From Dacryopinax spathularia (lineage: Eukaryota > Basidiomycota > Dacrymycetes > Dacrymycetales > Dacrymycetaceae): a stretch of DNA of 64,000 nucleotides. Below are positions 8,821 to 18,868 of the stretch, piece by piece. Each line of letters begins with the position of its first letter. Position 1 is the stretch's first letter. Under the pieces are notes generated by a model, which worked only from the letters and a program-made list of their open reading frames with translations, made no database searches and was not told the DNA's origin. The stretch covers positions 1,550,001 through 1,614,000 of the forward strand of contig JBBPFI010000004.1 of the NCBI GenBank assembly GCA_037974965.1. Direction: 5' to 3'. A program made the translations under genes and the position numbers.

Positions 8821-11800
8821 TCACCGGACCTCCAGATGCTCCTCCATGGTCCAGTTTTTCGTCTCGGAAGACGCCGCACTGGCGCTTTGATGGCGCGACG
8901 CTTCAAGGGTGCCTCTCGAGACGAACGTCGCTCCGTGTCCGGAGTTCCGCGGCAGCTGCGTATGCATATCGAACGCTGCCCCCCGTGCTCCCTCGACCAG
9001 GGGGGAAGTCGGCTGGCCCTCGAAGAACGGCGATGTTGGATCGTTTGGAATGATATTGAACGACCCAGACTCCAAGCCGCGCGAGATCTTGTCGATCAAT
9101 GATGAGATTTGGCCAGTAGAGCCGAAGTAGACCTAGTTCCGCCAAGTGCCCCGTCGGTTATTATCATCGATACACAGCTAGCCCACTTTACCTTGGTTTC
9201 CGGCCTCGGCAGCCCATCGCCCGTCCCAACCCTCCTTCGTGAAGGTAAGGGCGCTGCGCCTGTGCGAGATGACTCGTTCCGCTTGTGACCTCGCAGAAAT
9301 AGCTGCACCGGCTCGTCTCGCGAAGGTGGAGATGTTGAGAACTCTGACGTAAACGATGATTTATCATCTTCTTCGTTGTCATCCAAGATGCCTGCTCGGA
9401 GCCCGTCCACCACCGACTGGGACGGCCCATTAGACATGAGCTGCGCGCGAATTGCCTTTACTTCTTACCCAAATAACTTGTCCATTAGAAAGCTCCAACA
9501 GCTCTATGCCTGCTTCTCTGGGTAGTTGCGTGCTACCCCGCATCTTGTCCATGGATCGTGTTGGAGATGTTTTGTTCGTACCTTCGGTCCTGCAGAGCCC
9601 AGTTAGCTCGGCGAGCTGGCATTCAGAGGAGAGAATGGTAGCACTCACTCCGCAGAAAATTTTTGCTGGAAGCCCAAATCTTGCCCTTGATGGACAAAGA
9701 GGGGGCTCTGCGGTAGATCAATACCACCTCCCAAGTGGGGCATTGGCGGAGGAACATCTCCGACATCCTTTGTGCCGAGAGCACGTCGCGGTGGTGGCGT
9801 TGGCGCGCGGTCCCTTATGGAACGGGAAATCGAAGTGTCGGACGCCGAACTACCAATCCTCGAGTGCCCGGCAGTAGACTTCCTCATGGCCGCTATGTGC
9901 TCGACAGAAAGCGTGCCATTTTCAGGAAAGATCAAGGTTCTCCGGATGATCTGACTGCGCGCGTCCATGGCGCAGGCTCTGGGCTCCTTGAGTGCTTGGT
10001 CGTTGTCCGAAGTGGTGTTGACAACGTGCGGTTGAAGGCGCCGCGCGATATTCACAGCCCGTAGACTTCCGCCTGTTCCACTGGCGCCATCCTCAGCGGC
10101 CTCCCAGCTTGCGGGATTGCTAAATCTGACATCATCAATAGCCTCGGGAATTTCGCCACTGCCAGGACCGCGTTTGCGCAACAGGTCGTTTCCGGGGGGC
10201 CGGGACGCAGGACTGGCCGGTGGCGGTACGGTCTCCAGCTGAGGCATTGGCAACGGGCTTCCAACGGACGAGAGGGGAGACTGGGCGACACTGCCGACAC
10301 CGCGGCCGCGCGTATTGACAACCGTAGGAGATCGCGGAAACATCTTCGTGACATGCTGAGGCGTTTTGGATGACGGGGAATGAGGGCGGATCCGTTGTGA
10401 GTTTGAGGCTTGAGATACTTCAGAGCCCCATTCCTGTTCTCGCTTGCTCTTCCGCAGTCTAGCCATAAAGCCTTTTAAGCCAACCTGGCCGGCGGGTGGC
10501 GATGTCGGTAAACCTTGCATGTCTTTGTCCTGGTCTCGGTCATTGCCACTTTGATCCGTGTGGCTCGGCAGCGCAGAGGGAATGAATGGGCTGGGCAAAG
10601 GAGGACTCTTGGGAAACACTCGCGAATGTTCATCGTCCGAAGAAACCGGGGGCTTCCCTTTGACAGAGTTCCGTAAACGTCGTAGAAACCCCATTGGCCT
10701 ATCTGCCTGTGGTATGGAGGTCATCGAGGGAGAAGGCGGTAGGCCAGGTGCCGGGACCGGACCAGGACTGCCTGTTGAGAGCGAAGGCGGACTGGTGCTG
10801 TGTTGAGGATGGACGCGCTTCGTAGTCTTACGTGCATCGACGGAGGACTCCGCCTGTTTGGGTGTAGAAGGTAATTCTTGCGAGAATGAGTATGTGGTGC
10901 CGGCTTGATGTTCAGAATCCGCACGCGGGAGCGGATCTTCGTTTCGTGACGGGCTCTGTCCAGACGGACCTGCGACACGGCGTTTGCTCGGTTCATTTGT
11001 CGTTCGAATCGTCTCGAGAAGCGAGTTCGACACAGGGTGAACGGCCAGCAGTCGGTCGGATCCGCCAGCCCAGTCCGAGCTTGAATGCTTGTCGAGCCCC
11101 GCGCCCTGGTTCACCCTGGCACCTGGTTCACCAAGCCGCCCCCAGGACGCGACATTTGGTGGCGTGCCGAATGGGGTGACCGGAGGACCATTGGGAGTTG
11201 GTAGGGATTCCAACATAGCCAGTATAGCGTCATTTCGTGCCAATTTAGCACGAGTCGACTGCTCTGACGACGTAAGGGAGGGGAGTGCAGGATCCACAGA
11301 TCTTGGCCCATTTCGCTTCGGCGTAACAGTGGATTCGGTAGCCATGCCTGCCTGCAATCGTACTCAGCATTGAATAACTATGTGGAAAGGAAACATGATC
11401 ACCTCCGTGTCCTCTCCGCTTAAGGCCGATTTCGCGGAGTAGGGAGTGGATGACCGACGTGGTCGTTTAGCATCACCTGCTTGGCCAAGCAATCCTCGGT
11501 TTGGCTGAACGGCATCAACGGTCAGGAGAAGTCGACCCTGAATGGCGTAGACCTCCTGTTGAGATATAGCAAGCGTCTTCAGAGCGTCCTCGTATTCAGC
11601 CGCGTAATGATCATGACCCGCAACGAATGTGCTGTTCTCCAGGCGTCCGGTTTTCTCAGATGAAACGGCTGCATCCCAGCGACTAGGCGGGTCCTTCCAG
11701 TCACTGGCGGGCCGATCTTCCATGCCACCACGCACGAGATTCTCGGACGAAGAATGGTAGCTCGATCCAAGTGAGATGGAGGAAGACGACGTGCTGAAGC

Positions 11801-13686
11801 GAGAAGACAACGCTAGGCGACCGTGATTGACCCGCGAGCTTGCAGAAGAGGAGCCGGAAGGGATCCAGCGACCTGGACCATCTGCCTCGACAGAGATCTG
11901 CCATCCTTCTGGAGGTGGAGTGCCCTGGGAACGAAGCGTGGAAGGTATCGCGGTCGGAACGGGCTGACGGCGAGACATGCGAGGCATTTCGTCCCCGCTT
12001 GACCAGGCGTCTGAGAGAGCAGATAGGGGAACATGAGCTAGTTCTTCGTTTCCGGAGAGCGATGGTCGTCGAGATGGGTGTTTCGGGCTGGGAGAGACCG
12101 ATATTCTTCTGCTTTGGCGAGCTACTGTGGTGGGTAATGAAGGCGTTGCCGACCTTGCCGCTGCTGCCGCAGCCACAGCGCTGTTGCCCCTGTCAATCGA
12201 GTGGTCAGAGAGCCCAACGGTGCCAGACGAGTAGTTAAGCGCATCAGGCCGCATTGCGGACCCTGGATGAGAATGGGACAGAGATTGTCCCATAGCTTCA
12301 GGGCCTCGCGGTCGCAAGGAGTTTCCGGCCAGGCCGGCTCCCAGAAGGCTGGCAGATGAATCACTCTGCACACCAGCTTTGGAAATATCATTGATACATA
12401 AGGGGCTGTTGGAAGACGGCGAAGACGCAACAGCAACTGGGCTCGCTGAGGTGAGGCGTCCTTGATCCTTATTGTCGACGTCTCGACGGGGAGTGATAGG
12501 GCGGTTCATGCCCGGTACGTAACCAGGCATGCGCTGAGCGGGGTCGCTTGCAACTGGTGGAGGTGAAACGGAGCCAGGTCGCGCAGAGTACGGCACCGCA
12601 AACCTAGCATTCTCATAAACATTGGGCGAGGTCCAAGAATGATCGGGCGGGTGATCGGGTGATTGCGCGAAGATCTCGTCAGCGCTTCGCCTCCGATCTT
12701 CGCTCGGTTGACTCCTTTGAGAGTCCGTCCGAGCCACGCCCGCTGCACTGCGAGCGTGCAATGCGGAAGCAGCAGTACTCTCGATCTGCATCCCGAAGAC
12801 GGTCGGATCCGATGTCGTGCCTTGTCCTTCGATGTCGTTCAGCACCTGCTCAAGGGCGAGAGATACACGATATACGTTCGTCGAGTTCGAGGTGGACAAC
12901 AAGTCGGCAGATCGGCCTAGCCAGTCCTCCGACAGCAGCCGCGCCGCCACAGCAACTCCAGTTTGTAGCGAAGATGTTGCAGTCGAGGAATCACGTTTCA
13001 GCTGTGAGGCCTCCAGAGATTGATGGAGATCGCCCCCTGCATCGTGGGAGTCGCTTCCACCTCCGCTTCCCTGCGTGTTAATGGTGGACGGGCGGCTCCG
13101 TCGAGGAGGAAGGGGATAATCCACATGAGAGCCAAACAGGTTGTTGCTGCGTCTGTTGGTGCTCCGATTACTTGATCTTGCAGACTTGGGAGAGGTGGGC
13201 GATGTCGGGATTGAAGGCACGCTTGTGGCTATGTCCGAAGGTGGACTCCTTTCTTGTCGTTGCTCGGCAGTAGCCCTGTTTTCTTCAAGCCTGGCTTTCC
13301 CGAGGACCTCCAGTACGAGGTCCTCCTCTTCTTCAGTCAGCTGGACAACCGCCTGAGCCCTTCGCTGGACAAGACGGTCCTTGACTTCCTGAAGTGGAAT
13401 TCGATCCCCATTCTCCGTTCTCAGGAGAGTAAAGCGGCGGGTCAAGCTGAATTGTGGGTGTAAGCTGAGAGAATGGGCAGCTCCAGTGAGGCACTTACGT
13501 CGGAAGGATAAGAGAAGTGCGAAAGTCGGACGCCGGAGGTAAAACGGTGTCGATTGCAGGGAGAGCGTTATTCGGAGGAGGAGCGGGACGTGACCGCTGA
13601 GCGTCAGACTTTTTCCTACATGGAGGGCGATGAACTTCCGATACAGAGAACAAACTAGCGCATGGGTCAAACCTGAAGCGATACAT
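8821..13686 (-). CDS. Large unknown protein, 1,530 residues, six exons
   Basis: Exons 13499-13686, 11403-13446, 9649-11351, 9469-9589, 9192-9416 and 8821-9132 join with introns of 52, 51, 59, 52 and 59 nt, all GT-AG and phase-consistent. Three ordered islands sit in otherwise disordered Ser/Pro-rich sequence. The N-terminal island is DFRTSLILPTLTRRFTLLR then QEVKDRLVQRRAQ and an acidic EEEEDLVLEVLGKARLEE helix. A middle island has AARLLSEDWLGRSADLL and, later, YEDALKTLAISQQEVYAIQG. The C-terminal island is LLELSNGQVIWSVVDGLR and VYFGSTGQISSLIDKISRG. I have the impression that these islands recur in other basidiomycetes, but I cannot name the family. No catalytic motif or membrane segment is visible. 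Read as single open frames it would be wrongly split into two to four genes. Confidence 0.75.
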
Positions 13687-13931
13687 TGGGCGACCCAGTG
13701 GGAGTAGAGCAGCTATCGACCCAATGTTAAATACCAGTAGAGAATACGCATTGAAGGGGTATGTTGGGTTGCTTCGGTGGTATATAGCCTGTTTGTTATA
13801 CGAGGAGGATGACGAGCAAGAGATGTTGTAAGTGAGGAGTTGAAGGCGTCCAGGCCCAATGATGCGCGAGACGCGTTGCACGAGTGAGACCCCCACCCAC
13901 CGCCACTCGCGAGCAGAACATGATTGTGATT

Positions 13932-13940
13932 GATTAGTTA
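13932..13940. repeat. Possible left flanking direct repeat of the tandem element
   Basis: GATTAGTTA here recurs at 16901-16909, at the other side of the two-copy block. On the left it lies 12 bp outside the element edge that I infer from the copy junction, so it is only a candidate target duplication. Confidence 0.35.
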
Positions 13941-13952
13941 ACTTAACTAGTT

Positions 13953-15682
13953 ACGAGGTTAACCCGTCTCGCTTCGCTCATCGTTCCTCAATGTGATTTT
14001 TTTTTCCGTTTCCATTTTTCTTTAGCAATGCCACTTAAGTCATTAAGTATGCAAGGTAAGTTAGCTAACCATTCAATTATAATGTAAATATCCCTTTTAG
14101 GTAGATTATTTCTTTCAGCTCCATGCTTGCACACCTCCGCTGCGCTCCGGTGGCGCATGGTGGTATTTGTCAAGTATGCAAAGTGAATCAGCTAACTCAG
14201 CAAGCATAGTGGTAGATTACTCTTCAGGTAGCTTATGTCTCCCAGGCTCATGCTTGCACACCTCTGCTGTGCTTTGCTCATGGAAAATCCCCTACCCTTG
14301 GATACGGCATTGTACGTGGCGTAAATAACTGCCTGTTCATGGTGGTTCATCTTGAGTAACTTCCTCTTTCATGACTCTTCCTCCTTCTGATAATCAACTT
14401 CTTGCATCAGAAAATGCTCCACTCCATGATAAGGGGATTTTGAGTCTGATGGAACCTCATTTTCCCTTAATTCCCTGCATCCACTATGCCTTGCGACTTT
14501 TCCTCCTTGTCCCTTAATCCACCTATCTCCCAATGAGCCCCCTTTTCCCCAATCCTCCCGTATCCCGTGTCCCGTGTCCCGTCTCCCATCTCCCGTCTCC
14601 CATCTCCCATGTCCCATGTCCCGTGTCCCGTGTCCCATGTCCCGTCTCCCATCTCCGATGTCCCATTGCCTGTCTCCTGTCTTTTGTCTCCCATCTCCAA
14701 TTTCCTGTCCCACATCCCTGTCTCCCATGTGTTCCACATCTCTCCCATCACCCATCTCCTGCCTGCCCGTCTCCCACCTCCCATCTCCCGCCTCCCATCT
14801 CCCGTCTCCCGTCTCCCACCTCCCATCTCCCGCCTCCCATCTCCCGTCTCCCGTCTCCCATCACCCATCTCCTGTCTCCCGTCTCCCGTGTCCCGTGTCC
14901 CGTGTCCCGTCTCCCGTGTCCCGTCTCCCGTGTCCCGTGTCCCGTGTCCCGTCTCCCGTGTCCCGTCTCCCGTCTCCCGTGTCCCGTGTCCCGTGTCCCG
15001 TGTCCCATCTCCCGTGTCCCGTGTCCCGTCTCCCGTCTCCCGTCTCCCGTCTCCCGTCTCCTGTCTCCCATCTCCCATCTCCCATCTCCCATGTCCTGTG
15101 TCCTGTATCCATCTCCCTGCTTCTGTCTCTCATCTCCCATCCCCTGTCCCACATCCCTGTCTCCCATGTGTTCCACATCTCCTACCCCATTACTCTGTTG
15201 CTCAATCGCTATGCCAAGTATTTTGATCCCATAGTATTTATTTAACAAAACAGGGGAAAATATGATCCCATGCTTTGAGCAACAGGACGATGTCCAGGGC
15301 CAGCTCAAGAAGGCAGCCCAAGCAAGCGGGTTTCATATCTGCACTTCCCGGCACCCCATTTACTGTTCCCCAATTCCTGTCCAAAATTGCTCAGTATCAT
15401 AGTACCTACCACATTTGCATGATTTTATTCTAATGTATTTGGTTTATACAATATTTTGTATGCTTATTTAACTCTAATTACATGTTTTCTAATTTATTTT
15501 ACAATTTGCGCAAAAACCCTACTAATTAAGTGTCTGCTTAAGGACCCCCAAAACCCTAACCCATTTTTGTTTAGCCTGGTCCCTAGCCCGGAGGCCGCGC
15601 TGGGCTTTTTTGCTTCCGTGCCACGTGGTAAATACCACGTGCGTTTCTCGCACCGCTTTTCGTCGCCTTTCTTTCATTATAG
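13953..15682. repeat. Tandem element, copy A (about 1,730 bp)
   Basis: The copy begins ACGAGGTTAACCCGTCTCGC and ends TTTCATTATAG, where copy B starts at once with ACGAGGTGAACCCG. The first ~600 bp and last ~550 bp align closely with copy B by eye; the middle is an expanded heptamer satellite. The 3' part contains a hairpin AGCCCGG ... CTGGGCT followed by TTTTTT, and a 9-bp palindrome around CACGTG. The short phrase TCCCATGTGTTCCACATCTC closes the satellite twice within this copy (near 14740 and 15175), so the array was duplicated internally. I see no open frame apart from the satellite artefact, and no TIRs. The family is unknown. Confidence 0.75.
14555..15110. repeat. Heptamer minisatellite A, CCCGTCT and variants
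   Basis: Roughly 550 bp of 7-bp units: CCCGTCT, CCCGTGT, CCCATCT and CCCATGT, interrupted near 14665-14760. On the minus strand every unit keeps GGGA (GGGAGAC, GGGACAC, GGGAGAT, GGGACAT). Because 7 is not a multiple of 3 and no unit makes a stop, all six frames are open and give the same Pro-Val-Ser-Arg-Leu-type or Gly-Asp-Gly-Arg-type peptides. That is an artefact, not coding. Confidence 0.9.
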
Positions 15683-16901
15683 ACGAGGTGAACCCGTCTC
15701 GCTTCGCTCATCGTTCCTCAAATGTTGATATATGTTTTTCGGTTTCCTTTTTTCTGTAGCAATTCTACTTAAGTCATTAAGTATGCACAGTAAGTTACCT
15801 AACCATCCAATTGTAATGTAAATCTTCCGTTTAGGTAGATTACTTCTTTCAGTCCATGCTTGCACACCTCCGCTGCGCTCCGGTGGCGCATGGTGGTATT
15901 TGTCAAGTATGCAAAGTCAGCTAACGGAGCAAGCATAGTGATAGATTATTCTTTAGGTAGCTTATGTCTCCCAGGCTCATGCATGCACACCTATGCTATG
16001 CTGTGCTCATGGAAAATCCCCTACCCTTGGATACGTGGCGTAAATAACTGCCTGTTCATGGTGGTTCATCTTGAGTAACTTTCTCTTTCATGACTCTTCC
16101 TCCTGCTGATAATCAACTTCTTGCATCAGAAAATGCTCCACTCCATGATAAGGGGGATTTCCATTCTGATAGAACCTCATTTTCCCTTAATTCTCCGCAT
16201 CCACTGTGTCTTGCAACTTTTCCAACTTTACCCTTAATCCACCTATCTCCCAAGGAGCCCCTTTTTCCCCAATCCTCCCGTCTCCCGTCTCCCGTCTCCC
16301 GTCTCCCGTCTCCCGTCTCCCGTCTCCCGTCTCCCGTCTCCCGTCTCCCGTCTCCCGTCTCCCGTCTCCCGTCTCCCGTCTCCCGTGTGTTCCACATCTC
16401 CTACCTCCGTTACCCTGTTACCCAATCACTATGCCAAGTCTTTTGATCCCATTGTGTTTATTTAGCAAATCAGGGGAAAATATGATCCCATGCTTTGAGC
16501 AGCAGGACGATGTCCAGGGCCAGCTTAAGAAGGTAGCCCGAGCAAGTGGGTTTCACATCTGCACTTCCCAGCACCCCATTTCCTGTCTTCTAATTCCTGT
16601 CCAAAATTGCTCAGTATCATATCAGCTACTACATTTGCATGATTTTATTCTAATGTATTTAGTTTGCACAATATTCTGTATGCTTATTTAACTGTATATT
16701 GCATATTTTCTAATTTATTTTACATTTTGCGCAAACATTCTACTAATAAGTGTATAATAAGTTTCCCCCCCAGGACCCTAACCCCCTTTTTCAGCCTGGT
16801 CCCTAGCCCGGATGCCGCGCCGGGCTTTTTTGCTTCCGCGCCACGTGCGTTTCAGCACGTGGCTTTCCTGCACCGCCTTTTCTTAGTTTCTTTCATTATA
16901 G
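15683..16901. repeat. Tandem element, copy B (about 1,219 bp)
   Basis: Head-to-tail second copy of the element at 13953-15682, with the same start and the same TTTCATTATAG end. It is about 500 bp shorter, mainly because its heptamer array is only ~110 bp. Near the end it carries a perfect hairpin, AGCCCGG ... CCGGGCT plus TTTTTT, and a 9-bp stem GCCACGTGC/GCACGTGGC with loop GTTTCA. Both copies also keep a similar stretch reading ENMIPCFEQQDDVQGQLKK in one plus frame; I do not take it as a gene because nothing around it is open. Confidence 0.75.
16275..16387. repeat. Heptamer minisatellite B, about 16 near-perfect CCCGTCT units
   Basis: An almost pure (CCCGTCT)n run at the position matching array A. 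The minus strand reads (GGGAGAC)n, a G-tract every 7 bases. The homogeneity against the diverse units in array A implies recent expansion or contraction in this copy. Confidence 0.9.
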
Positions 16902-17079
16902 ATTAGTTATCGGGAAGTTTACTGGTGTTCGACCTCGCCCTCCGTCCAGTCCCCGACCCCACATCGGAGTGGTACTCTACGGGCATACAAAGCCCCTCGC
17001 TTCGTCCATCAAACAAGTAAAGAAATATCAAGCTCATCATAACGTTATAGCATCTGCTTCGTCAGCTTTACTCTAAGTC
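16902..17079. promoter_or_regulatory. Right flank of the tandem element and WD40 gene promoter
   Basis: GATTAGTTA at 16901-16909 may be the right flanking repeat. The remaining ~170 bp lead to the WD40 start codon and must contain its promoter unless that promoter lies inside copy B. Confidence 0.35.
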
Positions 17080-18500
17080 ATGCAAACTTCTAATCCTGGT
17101 CTTCTCTTCCGGAGCGAGGCAGATATGCGGCGAGAGGAAGACAGGCGAGAGAAGCTGGCTCGAATGAAGGGAGTAGGAGATCCCATTCATCTCGGAAGAT
17201 CGAAGCCTATCCATATATATGTTGAGGATAACTTTGTGTGGTCGGCAGAGAGCAACGGGACCGTGGTGAAAAGGGATCTGAAGGTGTGCCCCCTCTTCTA
17301 CGGGCGCCCGTCCCGATCCTCCCTCACCTGAACCCCCAAGACGAGTACCGTTGTGAGAATCTTCCGTGGTCACCGGGGCCCCGTCAGCGCACTCTGCGTG
17401 TGTCAAGGGGCTGAGAGTGGAAACCCGAACAGTGGACGGCTTGTAATATCTGGTTCTTGGGACAAACACCTGAGAGTATTTGATGATCAGGTCCGTTACT
17501 CGGTTCCCACTTCGCGGCAGCCCCCTCATGCTCAATTCGATTTCCATCCTGGACCACAAGACCGGCCGTTTGCTCAGCGATACCCCGGCACATGCTGACT
17601 TCATCAAGACCGTCACTTACGTTCCGCAAAGGAACATCATTATTTCCGGTGGATCCGACAGAGACATCCGAATATGGAATATACCGTCGTTCGGCCCAAC
17701 TCCTGTTGCGTTGGAATGCATAGGCGTAGTGCGTGGGCATACGAGACCGGTGTCCTGCTTGCAAACAACTGCGGATGCGTCAACGGGAGGAGCCACATTA
17801 TATTCCGCAGACAGCATGGTATCTACACCCCTTCCTCTTCGCTACCTGTGGCTGAAACAATGGACTTTAGGGCGTTCTTCTTGTTTGGCGACTAGAAGTT
17901 GATTCAGTCGATGGACAGCCACGACACGCATCCGCCATCAAAATTGGCCAGCGTGCGGGCCATTCCACTGGGATCAATGCTTCGCATCTTGGATCAGCGG
18001 AGCTATGGACCGGTGAGCGGAACACCGTTCCGACCGATAGGATCTGAGAGGTACTGGGTAGGCTCGTCTGATCACACTGTCATTTTACATCAGGAAGCGC
18101 AGACGATGGTGGAGTCCCGCGTCCCGATACAGCACCCCTCCCCAGTAAAGGCACTTCTGGCCCTTTCCGCCACAAGGCTTCAATTGCCCTATCTAATCAC
18201 AGGATGTTCCGATGAGAAGATACGCGTCTTCGAGATTTCGGCTGTGCAAACCGGAAATGGTCCTGCCGAGCTAGTGCGAACAATCGATGCACACTCCCAC
18301 GAAGTATCAGACCTTGCGTTATGGATCAGGGAAACGGACACCAATCTGAACGAACCATGGATCCTGAGCGCCAGTCTGGACGGTACGCTCAGAAAGTGGA
18401 AACTGTCCGGTACGGCCACAGAACCAACTTGCAAGCCTTGTTGGTATTAACATGGCACCCCACAGACTTACTGTCGCCCGGCCGCGTGGCAGCGTTTTGA
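17080..18500 (+). CDS. WD40 repeat protein, apparently broken by one base near its end
   Basis: Exons 17080-17283, 17341-17490, 17561-17818, 17871-18012, 18062-18409 and 18466-18500; the introns are 49-70 nt. WD repeats read: PIHIYVEDNFVWSAESNG, FRGHRGPVSALCV ... SGSWDKHLRVFD, HADFIKTVTYVP ... SGGSDRDIRIWN, VRGHTRPVSCL ... YSADSMGVLLVWRLE, LWTGSSDHTVILH, ITGCSDEKIRVFE, HSHEVSDLAL ... SASLDGTLRKWKLS, so a seven-bladed propeller is plausible. After KWKLSDLLSP the frame meets TGA at 18498-18500. The next frame continues FEPQSEEPVTFELSEEEERE to a stop at 18571-18573, an acidic tail of a kind I associate with this family. One T fewer in the TTTT run at 18495-18498 would join them. It is either a sequencing error or a recent truncation. 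The function is likely scaffolding; the partner is unknown. Confidence 0.8.
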
Positions 18501-18573
18501 GCCGCAAAGTGAGGAGCCCGTAACTTTTGAGCTGAGCGAGGAGGAGGAGCGCGAGCTGTTGGAAATCGAATAA

Positions 18574-18868
18574 ATCTGCAACGGGCAATGGACTATGGGC
18601 GATCATGATTGCGCAGCACTGGCACTCATGCTGTTTGAGCACGGCAAAAGCCCTTTGTGCTCAATGGGTATACTAGGGATATACAGCGATGGGTATAGAC
18701 CGTACACGAACACGCCGCGGTGACGCGGTCCGTGGCATGAGAATGTCCTGTATATGTTGCAGATACGGTCATGAACGGCCAACCTAGTTGCCGTCGGCAG
18801 GGGTACCTGGCCTTCGCGCGGATGGGCCCAGAGAAAACGTCCAGCTGAGGCCTAGTCATATGGGTGCG
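18574..18868. other. Convergent intergenic gap, WD40 / SMI1
   Basis: Both flanking genes end here, so it should hold two 3' untranslated regions. No gene seen. Confidence 0.5.

Noticed and set aside
11352-11402. Gene boundary between two large minus-strand open frames
   Set aside because: The gap is a 51-nt phase-0 GT-AG intron, so both frames belong to one gene.
14369-15308. Long open frames on all six strands over the heptamer array, giving repeated GDGRRET or PVSRLPS peptides
   Set aside because: A 7-bp repeat without stops opens every frame and gives the same peptide in each. No ATG context, splice sites or composition support coding.
13953-16901. Helitron or LTR explanation for the tandem element
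   Set aside because: The ends lack TC...CTRR and there is no internal region with protein remnants between two terminal repeats; the copies abut directly. Neither family can be supported.
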